Numbered from the stretch's first letter, positions 46,778 through 56,917 are shown. The stretch is 64,000 nt of DNA from Erwinia tracheiphila (GCF_021365465.1 NZ_CP089932.1:868001-932000), one strand, 5' to 3'. Notes: a model not told the origin generated them from the sequence alone. Program-made: numbers and translations.

Positions 46778-47772
46778 AAACGGTTAACGTTAAAAGAGCG
46801 CTGTTGGGAATGCTTATAGTGATGCTGGCGATGATGGTACTGGCGGCCAATACTGGCGCGATGCGCCTTTCGCTGGTCACGCTCTGGCAAGCCCCTTTCG
46901 ACAGTATGGAGTGGCAGATTTGGTTGAATATCCGGCTGCCGCGTGTGCTGCTTGCCGTGCTGGTGGGTGCTGCGCTGGCGCTTTCCGGGGCAACGATGCA
47001 GGGACTGTTTCGTAATCCGCTGGCCGACCCGGGCCTGCTGGGGATCAGTAGCGGTGCTGCTTTGATGTTAGCGTTTGCCGTGGTGCTTCCTGTTACTTTG
47101 CCCGCCGTGCTGGCACTGTGGTGGCCGATGCTGGCAGCCTTTGCTGGCAGCCTTGTCGTGACGATGATTATTTTTATCCTTAGCCGCCACCGTAGTATCA
47201 CGCTTTCCCGCTTGCTGTTAGCCGGTATTGCCATTAATGCCCTGTGTGGAGCAGCGGTGGGTGTTCTCTCATGGATAAGCAACGATCAGCAGCTGCGCCA
47301 GCTTTCTCTTTGGGGGATGGGGTCGCTGGGGCAGGCGCAGTGGCCAACGCTATTGGCCTGCGCTGTGTTGGTCTTGCCAACGATGCTGGCAATCCAGTGG
47401 CAGGCTGGACGGCTTAATTTGCTACAGCTGGGCGATGAAGAAGCGCATTACCTGGGTGTGGACGTCCGGCGGACGCAACACAAACTGCTTATTTTCAGTG
47501 CTCTGATGGTGGCCGCGGCGGTGGCCGTTAGCGGAATTATTGCTTTTGTTGGCCTGGTGGTACCCCATTTGATCCGGTTGTGGGTAGGGGGAGATCATCG
47601 TTGGCTGCTCCCCGGTTCAACTCTGCTCGGCGCGATCCTGATACTGGTGGCGGATACCCTGGCTCGAACCGTCGTGGCGCCGGCAGAAATGCCCGTAGGA
47701 TTGTTGACCAGTATGCTGGGCGCGCCCTGGTTTTTATGGTTGATTCTTCGTCGCCCTGGAGGTCATCGGTGA
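46774..47772 (+). CDS. hmuU: Heme ABC transporter permease HmuU
   Basis: 332 residues, about ten membrane helices, FecCD/BtuC family. Motifs: [42 protein letters not shown] near residue 57-98, [16 protein letters not shown], and [21 protein letters not shown] (ATPase contact). Inner membrane dimer. ATG overlaps the hmuT stop; its TGA overlaps the hmuV GTG. Intact. Confidence 0.94.
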   Translation: MKTVNVKRALLGMLIVMLAMMVLAANTGAMRLSLVTLWQAPFDSMEWQIWLNIRLPRVLLAVLVGAALALSGATMQGLFRNPLADPGLLGISSGAALMLAFAVVLPVTLPAVLALWWPMLAAFAGSLVVTMIIFILSRHRSITLSRLLLAGIAINALCGAAVGVLSWISNDQQLRQLSLWGMGSLGQAQWPTLLACAVLVLPTMLAIQWQAGRLNLLQLGDEEAHYLGVDVRRTQHKLLIFSALMVAAAVAVSGIIAFVGLVVPHLIRLWVGGDHRWLLPGSTLLGAILILVADTLARTVVAPAEMPVGLLTSMLGAPWFLWLILRRPGGHR

Positions 47773-48548
47773 ACAGGGTTTTGCAGGCTGCTGAAGCCTC
47801 TTATTATATCGGACAACGTTGCCTGATTAACCGGGTTTCACTAACGTTAGGTTCAGGTGAAATGGTGGCGTTAATCGGGCCTAACGGCGCAGGAAAATCC
47901 ACTTTATTGAGAATGCTGACCGGCTTTTTGCCGATCGACGAAGGTAGCTGTACGCTTGACGGCCAGCCAGTTTCGCACTGGCCACGTGATCGGCTGGCGA
48001 GACGCAGAGCGGTCATGCGCCAGCAAAGCCACATTGAATTTGCTGTGCCGGTACGCGAGGTTGTCGCAATGGCGCGCGCACCCTGGCCAGAAAAGCCTGC
48101 CGGACAGGTTGTCGATCATGTTATGCAGCTGACCGGCTGTGAAGAACTGGCGCGACGTGATTACCGCTATCTTTCCGGCGGTGAGCAGCAGCGGGTACAG
48201 CTGGCGCGGGCGCTGGCACAGCTATGGCACGATGATGGCCCCCGTGGCTGGCTGTTTCTGGATGAACCTACATCGGCGCTGGATCTCTTCCATCAACAGC
48301 ATGCGTTACGTTTGCTGCACCAGCTGACTCGGGCGGGACAGCTGACAGTTTGCTGCGTGCTGCACGATCTCAACCTTGCCGCACTGTGGTCAGACCGGAT
48401 ATTACTGCTGCATGAGGGCTCGCTGGTTGCCAGTGGGTCGCCGGTCGAGGTGATGACGGAGGCAACGCTTACCCGCTGGTATCAGGCTGATTTACAGGTT
48501 CACTACCACAGTCAGGATGCGCTACCACAAATCGTTCTGCATCGCTGA
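47769..48548 (+). CDS. hmuV: Heme ABC transporter ATPase HmuV
   Basis: 259 residues from GTG 47769 (overlaps hmuU stop as GTGA); the longer in-frame ORF from 47580 runs inside hmuU and is rejected. Walker [11 protein letters not shown]-loop MRQQSHIEF, signature [15 protein letters not shown], Walker [13 protein letters not shown] and H-loop CVLHDLN are complete. Drives heme import through HmuU. Last gene of the receptor-hmuSTUV operon, convergent with the PBP2 paralogue. Intact. Confidence 0.94.
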   Translation: MNRVLQAAEASYYIGQRCLINRVSLTLGSGEMVALIGPNGAGKSTLLRMLTGFLPIDEGSCTLDGQPVSHWPRDRLARRRAVMRQQSHIEFAVPVREVVAMARAPWPEKPAGQVVDHVMQLTGCEELARRDYRYLSGGEQQRVQLARALAQLWHDDGPRGWLFLDEPTSALDLFHQQHALRLLHQLTRAGQLTVCCVLHDLNLAALWSDRILLLHEGSLVASGSPVEVMTEATLTRWYQADLQVHYHSQDALPQIVLHR

Positions 48549-48582
48549 TATGGGCGATAAACCGTCAATAGCATGCCGCTGA

Positions 48583-50478
48583 TTATTGCGCAGTCGTATT
48601 GCTGCCGGGATCGGCGGTGGCAGACATGGGCGCTACGCCCGGCGGCAGGAAAATATGGTCCAGAATGTTTCTTGCCAGCGGCGCAGCGGTAACGCCGTTG
48701 ACGCCACCGTTTTCAAGAATAAGCGCCATCGCCACGCGTGGATTATCAAAGGGAGCAAAAACGGTATAGAAAATATGATCGCGCAGCCGCTGTGGGATCA
48801 TTTTAGCGTTGTAGATTTGGTTTTGCTTCAGACCAAATACCTGAGATGTCCCACTTTTTCCTGCAATGCCATAGGGTGCGGTATGGAAATATTTATAGCC
48901 AGTGCCGTTCGGCGCATTGGCCATGCCAAACATCGCACGGCGCACCAGCCCCCAGTAGGGTGAGTTAGCGTCGCCAATTTGCTGAACTGGAATGGTCTGT
49001 TTCCACGGTGCCACGTTTTTACCCTGTTTCTCCTGATAAAGCAGATGTGGCTGAATCACCCTGCCATTATTAATCAGCGTATCCAGCGCTTTGACCATCT
49101 GAATGGGTGTGGCAATCCAGTATCCCTGGCCAATGCCCACCGAGACGGTATCACCCTGATACCAGCCTTTTTTATGCACCTTTTGTTTCCACTCCCGGCT
49201 GGGCAACAGACCGCTGTACTCTTCATTTAAATCAATACCGCTGGGTTTACCATAACCAAACTGACTGAGCATAGTATGGATGCGATCGATTCCCAGCATA
49301 AAAGCGACCTGATAAAAAAACGTATCGGCAGATTCTTCAATAGCACGGGTGACATCCAGCGTCCCGTGGCCAGTTTTTTTCCAGTCACGATATTTTCGTG
49401 TTGTGCCGGGAAGCGTCCAGGTGGAGGCGCCGAAGAAGGTAGTGGATGGTGTGATCACATGGGTTAGCAGGGCGGACATCGCCATGTAAGGTTTTACGGT
49501 AGAGGCTGGGGGGTACAGTCCCTGCGTCACGCGATTAATTAGCGGAAGGTCTTTATTATTGAGCAGCTCTTTATACGCTTTGTAGCTAATCCCTTTCACA
49601 AAAGGATTAGGATCGTAACTCGGGCTGGATACCATCGCTAAAACTTCTCCATTTTGTGGATTTTCAATCAGTACCGCCGCGCGCTGGCCGACCAGCTGCG
49701 TTTCTACATATTGTTGCAGATGCAAATCCAGCGTCAGCCACAGATTTTTGCCTGCTACTGGCGGCATTTCTTTCAGCACGCGAATCACCCGTCCATGGTT
49801 GTCTACCTCTACTTCCTGATAGCCGGTTTTGCCGTGCAGAACCGATTCGTAATAGCCTTCAATTCCCTGCTTACCAATATTGTGGTCAGCAGCGTAGTTC
49901 TCCCCGATGCCTTCTTTATCCAGATGTTTATAGTCGTTGTCGTTAATTCTAGAAACGTAGCCGATAACGTGAGCAAGATCGGGACCGTAAGGATACTGAC
50001 GATCTTCATAACTGCTGATATTCACGCCTGCAAACCGATACTGATTGACGGAAAAGCGGGCGACCTCTTCATCCGTCAGCTCAGTTTTCAACACCACGGG
50101 CTTGTAGCGGCTATTGGCGTGCAGGGAATGGGTGAAATTCTCAATATCGTCCGGGGTGAGATCGACAACAGGGGTCAGCTGCGTCAGCAAGTCCTTGATG
50201 TTTTGCACTTTGTACGGAAGGATTTCAATATCATACCAGGTGACATTTTTCACCAGCGGAATGCCATTGCGGTCAAAAATAATCCCGCGCGTCGGCGCAA
50301 TGGGGATCATCTTGATATCATTCTGGTTGGAACGGGTCTGATAATACTGATTCTGGTCGATTTGCACATGCCACAAATTAACGATAAGCGTGACGAATCC
50401 GGCCAGGACCAGCCCAAAGGCGACCAGTGCCCGGCGAACGAATAGTTTTTCTTCTTCTGCAAAATCTCTGAATTTCAT
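48583..50478 (-). CDS. Penicillin-binding protein 2 paralogue (MrdA-like transpeptidase)
   Basis: 631 residues, class B PBP. N-terminal cytoplasmic tail and single membrane helix (about 17-38), pedestal domain with PIAPTRGIIFDRNGIPL, then transpeptidase domain with active-site S326-T-V-K329, S383-A-D385 and K541-S-G-T544. It resembles E. coli PBP2 along the whole length but is clearly divergent, lacks the MKLQNS start and has PPASTVKP instead of PPGSTVKP. It stands alone, not in the mrdA-rodA cell-shape cluster, which suggests an extra copy comparable to the second PBP2 known in Salmonella; an exclusive PBP2 cannot be ruled out from one window. Intact. Confidence 0.85.
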   Translation of the reverse strand: MKFRDFAEEEKLFVRRALVAFGLVLAGFVTLIVNLWHVQIDQNQYYQTRSNQNDIKMIPIAPTRGIIFDRNGIPLVKNVTWYDIEILPYKVQNIKDLLTQLTPVVDLTPDDIENFTHSLHANSRYKPVVLKTELTDEEVARFSVNQYRFAGVNISSYEDRQYPYGPDLAHVIGYVSRINDNDYKHLDKEGIGENYAADHNIGKQGIEGYYESVLHGKTGYQEVEVDNHGRVIRVLKEMPPVAGKNLWLTLDLHLQQYVETQLVGQRAAVLIENPQNGEVLAMVSSPSYDPNPFVKGISYKAYKELLNNKDLPLINRVTQGLYPPASTVKPYMAMSALLTHVITPSTTFFGASTWTLPGTTRKYRDWKKTGHGTLDVTRAIEESADTFFYQVAFMLGIDRIHTMLSQFGYGKPSGIDLNEEYSGLLPSREWKQKVHKKGWYQGDTVSVGIGQGYWIATPIQMVKALDTLINNGRVIQPHLLYQEKQGKNVAPWKQTIPVQQIGDANSPYWGLVRRAMFGMANAPNGTGYKYFHTAPYGIAGKSGTSQVFGLKQNQIYNAKMIPQRLRDHIFYTVFAPFDNPRVAMALILENGGVNGVTAAPLARNILDHIFLPPGVAPMSATADPGSNTTAQ

Positions 50479-50687
50479 TACCGGGTAGTCACATGATCAC
50501 TTGTTTTTCCGTCCAATGATAAAGATTGCGCAATAAATCACGAACAGAAAGATGCATTTCCGTCCGTTAAAGTGTGACATTTATTAACGATGTTACAATT
50601 AAGGTTAGTTTTTGTTCTTTAACATCCTGTTTCCGGGAGAAACGCCTGTTGCAGAAAATCAATCGCTTGCGCCGCCCTGCGTGATAG

Positions 50688-51512
50688 GGCACAGTTGCAA
50701 AGATTGCTGCGCTGATAAACTTTGCTGATATTTTCATCAGTAACGCTCCCCATGACCGTATTAAAAGGCCGACATTTCAGTCGTGACATTATTCTGTGGG
50801 CGGTACGCGGGTACTGCAAATACGGCATCAGCTACCGTGAACGACAGGAGATGCTGGCTGAACGCGGCGTCAGTGTCGAACACTCCACAATTTATCGCCG
50901 GGTCCAGCGATATGCGCCTGAAATGGAAAAACGACGGCGATGGTACTGGCGTCAGCCTTCCGGCTTCTGTTCATGGCACCCCGGTGAAACGTATATCAAA
51001 GTGAATGGCTGCCGGGCTTACCTGTGCCGGGCTGTTGACAGCAAAGGACGCACCATCGATTTTTATCTCTCTTCGCGTCGTAACAGCAAAGCGGCATATC
51101 GTTTTCCCGGGAAGATTTTAAATAACGTGAAAGGCTGGCAGGTCCCCCGTCTCATCAACACAGATAAGGCTCCCACTTATGGCCGGGCGCTGGCGTGACT
51201 GAAACGGGAGGGCCGGTGTCCGCCCGATGTTGAACACCGACAGATAAGAGCCTGAATAACGTCATTGAATGTGATCACGGCAAGCTGAGAAGGATAATCA
51301 GTACCACGCCAGGATTTAACTCCATGAAATGAAGACGGCTTATGCCACCATTAAGGGGATTGAAGGGATGCGTGCGCTACGGAAAGGTCAGGCCGGGTCA
51401 TTTTATTGTGGGTATCCCCCGGGTGAGATACGTCTGGTGAACAGAGTGTTTGAAATATAATACTTTTCAATAATGCCAAAGGTTACCTCATCACGAACTT
51501 TGCAACAGTGCC
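50688..51512 (+). mobile_element. IS6-family (IS26/IS15-like) element, 825 bp, decayed
   Basis: 14-bp terminal inverted repeats GGCACAGTTGCAAA (50688-50701) and TTTGCAACAGTGCC (51499-51512), one mismatch, as in IS26. Internal transposase relic. No direct 8-bp duplication at the immediate borders: left flank ends CGTGATAG, right flank begins GTTTCGTG. Absence of a duplication fits IS26-type deletion or cointegrate events, and the right flank is a gene lacking its 5' part. Confidence 0.85.
50752..51460 (+). pseudogene. IS6-family transposase, broken
   Basis: MTVLKGRHFSRDIILWAVRG, YCKYGISYRERQEMLAERGV, HSTIYRRVQRYAPEMEKR (helix-turn-helix) and YIKVNGCRAYLCRAVDSKGRT (catalytic Asp region) are in frame to TGA at 51196-51198 after YGRALA. 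Then LKREGRCPPDVEHRQI, a frame break, the catalytic Glu segment NVIECDHGKL and GIEGMRALRKGQAG..FY, ending EIRLVNRVFEI at TAA 51458-51460. Several substitutions relative to IS26 plus at least three disruptions; inactive. Confidence 0.85.
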
Positions 51513-51774
51513 GTTTCGTGATGCCACACGCCGTGAAGACAATTTCGAATACTGGAAATCCGGTATTTTCCATTTCTGCATGCAGGCCCCCGATGTGGAA
51601 GGCATGGCTGTAACAATTGTCGCTGCGGGCGGTAAGCAGCGTATGCCGGTGCGTGAGTATTTTCTCAGCGAGAAGCCATATCGTATGGTTTATATGGAAG
51701 ATCCGTTCGGAAATATTCTTGAAATTTACAGACACAGTTATGAGCTGACGTACTCAGCAGGTGCCTATGAATAA
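51513..51774 (+). pseudogene. Glyoxalase/VOC family protein, 5' end removed at the IS6-type element
   Basis: Open through the right IS end: DATRREDNFEYWKSGIFHFCMQAPDVEGMA, VREYFLSEKPYRMVYMEDPFGNILEIYRHSYE, the last half of a vicinal-oxygen-chelate fold with the metal-binding Glu in NILEIY. The first half is missing, and nothing matching it is seen to the left of the element, so sequence was deleted with the insertion. Stop TAA 51772-51774 overlaps the next gene start. Confidence 0.75.
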
Positions 51775-52514
51775 GGCATCTTCACCATTAACGCTTCCGT
51801 CAGCCTGGACTGGCTGGAAGTGGCAGGGCGGACAGTCACCCCTGGATCTTCGCTCTGTCACTCTCAATGCCAGACCGTTACAGCCTGCGCAGGTACTGGT
51901 CTGTAACGCCGCTATCGGCCTCAATCCAGTGGACTGGAAGGTGTTGGATAGCCAGGTCGGGCAGGTACCCGGCGTGGACGGAGCCGGTACCGTTGTTGCG
52001 ATCGGCGACGAGGTTGCACCAGACTTGCTGGGGCAACGTGTCGCCTGGCACCAAAGCCTGCAATCAGACGGTAGCTTTGCTGCCTTTACGCCGCTCGGCA
52101 TGTCTGCCTGATTCGCTGGAATTTTCTCAGACTGCGGCTTTTCCCTGCCCCGGTCTCACCGCATGGCAGGCACTCGAAAAGTTGCCGATGTCCGCTGGTG
52201 CAGAGGTACTGATTGCCGGAGCAGGGGGAACGATGGGACGTTACCTGGTACAGCTGGCGGTGGCGAGAGGCCAGCGCGTAACGGTCATGTGTAGCGAGCG
52301 ACATTGGGCGCGCCTGACCGCACTGGGTGCAGAATATTGTCTTGCTACCGGGAAAACGGTAGACCGGGCGCTGTTGCAACACTATTTTGCGCTAATCTAT
52401 TGTGTCGGCACTGATCATGCGCTGGCGCTGAAACAAAGAACAGGCTTCCTGGGTTTTGCCTGCTCTTTATGCGCACTGGCTGGAGTGTTATCGGGACAGC
52501 GAATGATATTTTAA
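51767..52514 (+). pseudogene. Zinc-type alcohol dehydrogenase/quinone reductase, frameshifted and truncated
   Basis: ATG 51767 overlaps the VOC stop. First part: LQPAQVLVCNAAIGLNPVDWKVL, VPGVDGAGTVVAIGDEV, GQRVAWHQSL; frame lost near 52105; second part: PCPGLTAWQALEKLPMSAGAEVLIAGAGGTMGRYLVQLAVARGQRV, the NAD(P)-binding fold, then YFALIYCVGTDHA. The C-terminal third is absent before the divergent LuxR-type gene. MDR-superfamily reductase, substrate unknown. Confidence 0.78.
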
Positions 52515-53138
52515 GTTTTTCCTGGGCAGATGAAGGCTTCCACCTGTCCGCTGTACTGAAAGACGGTTAAACCCAGCATAGAGGTTCAGGATTTGTCGAT
52601 AGCAGATAAGTGACATATCGTTGAGTCTCGTCATTCCCAGCTTTCTGAAAGCATTCTGTTTATGAGAACTAATCGTCTTGGTGGAAAGATTCAGTTTACG
52701 GGAAATGAAGTCAGTGGAATATCCTACCGCCAGCTCCCTGAGTACGATATTTTCCTTTCTGGACAGGTGGTCAGTACGGAGCGTGCTTTCGTTGACGATG
52801 TTTTTTAACAGCGACATGATGCTTTTTATCGGACATTTTTTAGAAACAATCCAGTATGGATAGAAATTGCTGGGTTCATTTTGCAGAGGCAGGTCGACGA
52901 TAAACATAATATTCACACCAAAGTAGCTGGTGTGATGGGCAAGATTATTTTGCGGCTGAGTAATTTGTGAATAATGAATATCAACAATCACAATATCTTC
53001 TGGCTGGAAGCTGCAATAACAAAAAAGTAATAACCCGTTCGTGTAACTGAATGTCTTCAATTCTATTGTCGTCGTGGACAAAATATTTTCTAATCCTCTG
53101 ACAAAAAGATGATCATCAGAAATAATATATATACACAT
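52488..53138 (-). CDS. LuxR/FixJ-type regulator next to the fimbrial operon
   Basis: 216 residues. N-terminal receiver-like half (IYIISDDHLFVRGLENIL, IVIVDIHYS) in which the phospho-acceptor Asp environment is only partly kept, then LuxR-type helix-turn-helix (LSRKENIVLRELAVGYSTDFISRKLNLSTKTISSHKQNAFRKLGMTRLND, about 123-173). Regulators of this FimZ/BglJ-like type control fimbriae. It is co-directional with and 50 bp downstream of the adhesin gene, so it may be the last gene of the operon. The C-terminal 27 bases overlap the dehydrogenase relic. AT-rich N-terminal half. Confidence 0.7.
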   Translation of the reverse strand: MCIYIISDDHLFVRGLENILSTTTIELKTFSYTNGLLLFCYCSFQPEDIVIVDIHYSQITQPQNNLAHHTSYFGVNIMFIVDLPLQNEPSNFYPYWIVSKKCPIKSIMSLLKNIVNESTLRTDHLSRKENIVLRELAVGYSTDFISRKLNLSTKTISSHKQNAFRKLGMTRLNDMSLICYRQILNLYAGFNRLSVQRTGGSLHLPRKNLKYHSLSR

Positions 53139-53188
53139 AATTCCCTCTATGTTTGATTATCCTTAACGATCTTTTGGAAAAAATTGTT

Positions 53189-54301
53189 TCAGTAATAATA
53201 GATCGTGAATGTTACGGTGGCATCGGCTTTACCTGGTGTAACCTGCGGCGAAGTCTGAATATAACGAGCCAGCAGGGGCAGCGAGATCTGAGTCGAGCCA
53301 TCATCGGGTAGAAGATATTGCTGGCTTTCACCAAAATTGACCAATCGCGGAGACGGATCACCCTGTTTGCCCCATGCCAACTGGAGCCCTACACCTGATG
53401 CACTGTTGGTACCACTTTTTACGCCAAAAATTCCCTGAGCACTATTAATTACTGAGGTGTTTGGAGAAAGTGTTAACTGAATGCTGTTACTAATCTTACC
53501 TTCCTGTTGCTGGTTTCCTGGCTCTACTGCATGGCTTGCCCTTATCATGCCGTGAAAACGTGGACAATCAATTAGTTTTATCGATGCGTCTTGCCAGCTG
53601 CTATAGCTACCGGGATGTGTAAACGTTCTTACTATTTCATAGTCTCCCATCGGTACGATAATATCCGGTGTTGTACAGGTTTTGGAAATAATATTAATCG
53701 AGCCGGAAAATTTCAGACTGCCAAGATAAAGGGATAAACCGTCATCGGCATGCAAATTGTAGTTTATTCCAGGTAAATTTTCTCCACCGACTCTGCCGGG
53801 TATAATAACTCCAGTTTTAATTAATACAACATCAAATTCAATTCCTGAATGCGGTATCCATCCTTGGGTATAATTATTATTACTTGTTCCTGTAAGTAAA
53901 TAATTAAAGGGTACGGTATAGTGCGTGTTGCCATACGCATAAATTGCCATACCTATGCCGGGTATATCGGTCTGATAAACGGAACCCGGTGGAAAACGAC
54001 CATCGGACCAGTTGGTGGGGCGCGGCGCGGTGGTGAAATTACCTTTGATCGAAAATCCCCCGGTAAAACCTTCTTTGCACTTTACCTCGACGGGAGAGGT
54101 GGGTTTGAAACGCTGGCTCCAGATAATTGTGCCGTTGCTGACATCCGGACCAACGGTGATGGCTCCGCCTTGCAGAGGCATAAAGGGAGAGTCGATCATG
54201 GCATGACTGGTTTCACAACTGGCAGCGAAAGATGAGGAACCGCTGGCCGCCAGGAGCATAAAGGTGAGAAACAGCGTTTGAGTACCGGGCATCATTTTCA
54301 T
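53189..54301 (-). CDS. Fimbrial tip adhesin (two-domain, FimH-like architecture)
   Basis: 370 residues: signal peptide (about 1-27, ending SSSFAAS), an N-terminal receptor-binding domain (about 28-205) with a Cys pair (C29, C75) and many aromatic and Asn residues, and a C-terminal pilin domain starting near ISKTCTTPDIIVPMGDYEI and ending in the chaperone-recognition beta strand ADATVTFTIYYY. Last structural gene of the chaperone-usher operon, the usual adhesin position. Receptor unknown; the lectin domain does not look like classical FimH. Intact. Confidence 0.82.
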   Translation of the reverse strand: MKMMPGTQTLFLTFMLLAASGSSSFAASCETSHAMIDSPFMPLQGGAITVGPDVSNGTIIWSQRFKPTSPVEVKCKEGFTGGFSIKGNFTTAPRPTNWSDGRFPPGSVYQTDIPGIGMAIYAYGNTHYTVPFNYLLTGTSNNNYTQGWIPHSGIEFDVVLIKTGVIIPGRVGGENLPGINYNLHADDGLSLYLGSLKFSGSINIISKTCTTPDIIVPMGDYEIVRTFTHPGSYSSWQDASIKLIDCPRFHGMIRASHAVEPGNQQQEGKISNSIQLTLSPNTSVINSAQGIFGVKSGTNSASGVGLQLAWGKQGDPSPRLVNFGESQQYLLPDDGSTQISLPLLARYIQTSPQVTPGKADATVTFTIYYY

Positions 54302-54340
54302 CGCAAATTCCTTTTTAATATAACGGCAATATTTACTGTG

Positions 54341-56917
54341 TTACTCATTATTTTTTGGCGAGGCAGCGTTGTGGGAATGCCCCACGCATAAGCTGTCAAC
54401 TCGTTGGAGGTGAGGATGTTTCTCCTTGCTATTGGGCTGCAGTTGATAGTCAACCGTACATTCACCATCCTGTCCTTCTGCCCATTTGATCTTTAGCTGA
54501 CCGTGCTTTTCATCGACCCGTACAAAAACCTGCCCTGCCTGGCCTACTGCTCCTAGTGACTGGCCCTTCTCGTCGATGACATCAGCACCAAACTTTATCG
54601 GTGCGCCCTGGAATTGCGCCTTGATTAGCAATGGGATACCAAAGCGGGTGTTGTATCTCACCGCAACAACCGCCCCTGACAAGGGCACCACCTGCTGGGT
54701 AGTATCATGGAGTTCGATATGGCTGGAGGCTCCAGCTGGATCAATAGTTATTTCATTAAACTGGTAGGGATTGAGATAGGGTACGGCGGTAAATCCGGCA
54801 CTGTCCACATAGACACCGGGATAAGTGGAGACCCTTGCGCCTTCGGCCCCCGGAGCTTCTATCAGAGCAAAGGTATCAGAAGTATAAGGCGTAAGCGTAA
54901 TGCCCCCGGCATGCGCAAGCAGTGTGCCGCTCAGGCTAACGGAACCACTTTTGTAGCTATTTCCCTTGCTCCAGCTACTGTTCAATAAGGCTGCTCGGCT
55001 GCGATAACTCCCTGTCAAAGAGCCCGACGTTCCCTTGTTATTCTCATTGGCAGCGGTGATGCCATAGCTGAAAAGATTGGCCTCTCCGAGCGTGCCGGTC
55101 AGGGTGGACTGCTTTGTATAGCGTCCTTCACCATTGCGGTTTAAATCCAGGCGCAACTGCGAGGAGGAGCGATTGGAGCTGTCTCCAAGAGGAAGGGTAA
55201 AGTTCAGTAGAACGTTGTTTTCTGCTTTGCCGTCAGTCGAAAAGGTGCGGTTGGCCGTAATCCCCCAGGAAATCGATTTGAATCTGTTGCTGTAACCAAA
55301 CTGAAACTGTCGGCTATCGTGGGGTTGATGCCAGTAATTCTGTACTGAACCTGTAAATGTCAGATGCCCAAAGTCTGCTGGCAGAGATTGATTAAGGGTT
55401 AACGCCAGACGCTGTCGTGTTCGCCAACTGGCTGTGGACAATGAACCATTTTTAAGTGCCTGGCGGTTCTGCACAGCGCTGAACAGATCCTGATAGCCCT
55501 GAGTAGAAAATTGCCAGACTGAGAGAGAAAGATTGCTGTTGGTTACATCGACCGTTTTGCTCCAGGTAAACTTATAACTTTCACCGCTTGCGTGCTGCAG
55601 TGCTTTCCAGCGCTTTTCCGTATCACTGGCGTGAGTCACATCCAGGGCAAACGCACCCATCTCTGTTCCCAGTGCTGCTCCCAACTGTACGGCTCTGTAA
55701 TGTTCGCTGAATTGCAGTCCACCCCAGCCTGTTATCGCATTATTAAATCCATACTGCCAGCTGCCTTCAAAGAAGGATGGGTGGGTAGACAGGCTGGTAC
55801 TGCGAATATTACCTGCAGTAAATGAATATCGGTGATTACCTGGACGCAATAGTTGAGCAATCGAAGAATAAGGAACCTCAAAATGTTGTTCACTGCCGTC
55901 GGATTCACGAATAGTGACCAGCAGATTACTGCCGTATCCGGCAGGATAAATATCGTTAATTAGAAACTCTCCGGGTGGAACGGTGGCTTCATAGATCAGC
56001 TGATCGTTTTGTCGCACGGTGACGCGCGCCGATGTACGGGCAATACCTCTGATTTCTGGTGCATAGCCCCGCAGTGAATACGGCAGCATTCGATCATCAG
56101 TGGTAAGCTGTACCCCCGAAAAAGGGAGCGTGTCGAAAATCAAACCCGGTGTGGAAGCCTGACCGACCAGCAGCCGTCCCTGTATTGAAGGGATATCTCG
56201 CTGTACCCAGGTATTCACTGGGGTGTAACTCAGTTTTTGATGTTCCTGCCAGCTACTGTGACCGTTATGTCTGAAATACCACGCGCCAAGGTTCAGGCCC
56301 GCATTGATTGATCCATAGGCAGATTGGTAAAGTTTGCCCTGACTTTCACTGCGCCAGGCACTGAAGCTGTAACCCAGCGGAAAAGCCACAATACCCCGAT
56401 CCCAATGATCTCTGCCAACCGTACCGCGCGCTATTTTTACCAGCATAATTTGCGGCACGCTGATATCCAGCCGCTGTTCGTTACTGTCGTAGATCGCTTC
56501 TGCCAGTGGGATTTTTTTTTCAAGATCCAGACAGGCATGCGGATCGCTTTCATAAAAATTTTCAGGAAGCTTTTCCGTGGCAAAAGGAACTTTTTTTAGT
56601 AATGATGCGGTCAAACAGGGATAGACCACACCATCCTGGTCAGCAATAAAATGAACATCTTCTTTTCCACTCGCCGCGTTATTTATATATATATCAGTTC
56701 GCCATATTCCGGGTTGTGCAGCTGCGCTTTTGGCAAATCGATTCAGATCGATGGCGCTTTTGTCATTCACATACAAAAAAGACGAGTCGAACTGCACATT
56801 CTGTGCTTGTTCGGGGGTGTTTGCAGTTGTCGTAGCGGCAAATCCGGTAATCTGTACCAGAAAAAAAAGCGACAGGCTCTGTCTTGCGCATTTGTTACCA
56901 TTGCGGGAAGTTTTCAT
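54341..56917 (-). CDS. Fimbrial usher (FimD/PapC family)
   Basis: 858 residues: signal peptide, N-terminal chaperone-binding domain (VQFDSSFLYVND..IDLNRFAKS, PGIWRTDIYIN), 24-strand barrel with plug (LRGYAPEIRGIA, VRQNDQLIYEATVPPGEFLINDIYPAGYGSNLLVTI), and two C-terminal domains (GAVVAVRYNTRFGIPLLIK; GQAGQVFVRV; GECTVDYQL). Outer membrane pore for pilus assembly. Lies 40 bp upstream of the adhesin gene and 57 bp after the chaperone. Intact. Confidence 0.93.
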   Translation of the reverse strand: MKTSRNGNKCARQSLSLFFLVQITGFAATTTANTPEQAQNVQFDSSFLYVNDKSAIDLNRFAKSAAAQPGIWRTDIYINNAASGKEDVHFIADQDGVVYPCLTASLLKKVPFATEKLPENFYESDPHACLDLEKKIPLAEAIYDSNEQRLDISVPQIMLVKIARGTVGRDHWDRGIVAFPLGYSFSAWRSESQGKLYQSAYGSINAGLNLGAWYFRHNGHSSWQEHQKLSYTPVNTWVQRDIPSIQGRLLVGQASTPGLIFDTLPFSGVQLTTDDRMLPYSLRGYAPEIRGIARTSARVTVRQNDQLIYEATVPPGEFLINDIYPAGYGSNLLVTIRESDGSEQHFEVPYSSIAQLLRPGNHRYSFTAGNIRSTSLSTHPSFFEGSWQYGFNNAITGWGGLQFSEHYRAVQLGAALGTEMGAFALDVTHASDTEKRWKALQHASGESYKFTWSKTVDVTNSNLSLSVWQFSTQGYQDLFSAVQNRQALKNGSLSTASWRTRQRLALTLNQSLPADFGHLTFTGSVQNYWHQPHDSRQFQFGYSNRFKSISWGITANRTFSTDGKAENNVLLNFTLPLGDSSNRSSSQLRLDLNRNGEGRYTKQSTLTGTLGEANLFSYGITAANENNKGTSGSLTGSYRSRAALLNSSWSKGNSYKSGSVSLSGTLLAHAGGITLTPYTSDTFALIEAPGAEGARVSTYPGVYVDSAGFTAVPYLNPYQFNEITIDPAGASSHIELHDTTQQVVPLSGAVVAVRYNTRFGIPLLIKAQFQGAPIKFGADVIDEKGQSLGAVGQAGQVFVRVDEKHGQLKIKWAEGQDGECTVDYQLQPNSKEKHPHLQRVDSLCVGHSHNAASPKNNE

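Noticed and set aside
46602..47282. 226-codon minus-strand frame
   Set aside because: Antisense of hmuT/hmuU; Ser/Ala/Pro-rich shadow.
47580..47768. Longer hmuV start
   Set aside because: Runs inside hmuU in another frame; GTG 47769 gives the normal length and the usual stop/start overlap.
49654..50445. 263-codon plus-strand open frame
   Set aside because: Exact antisense of the PBP2 gene; no domain, composition follows the complementary strand.
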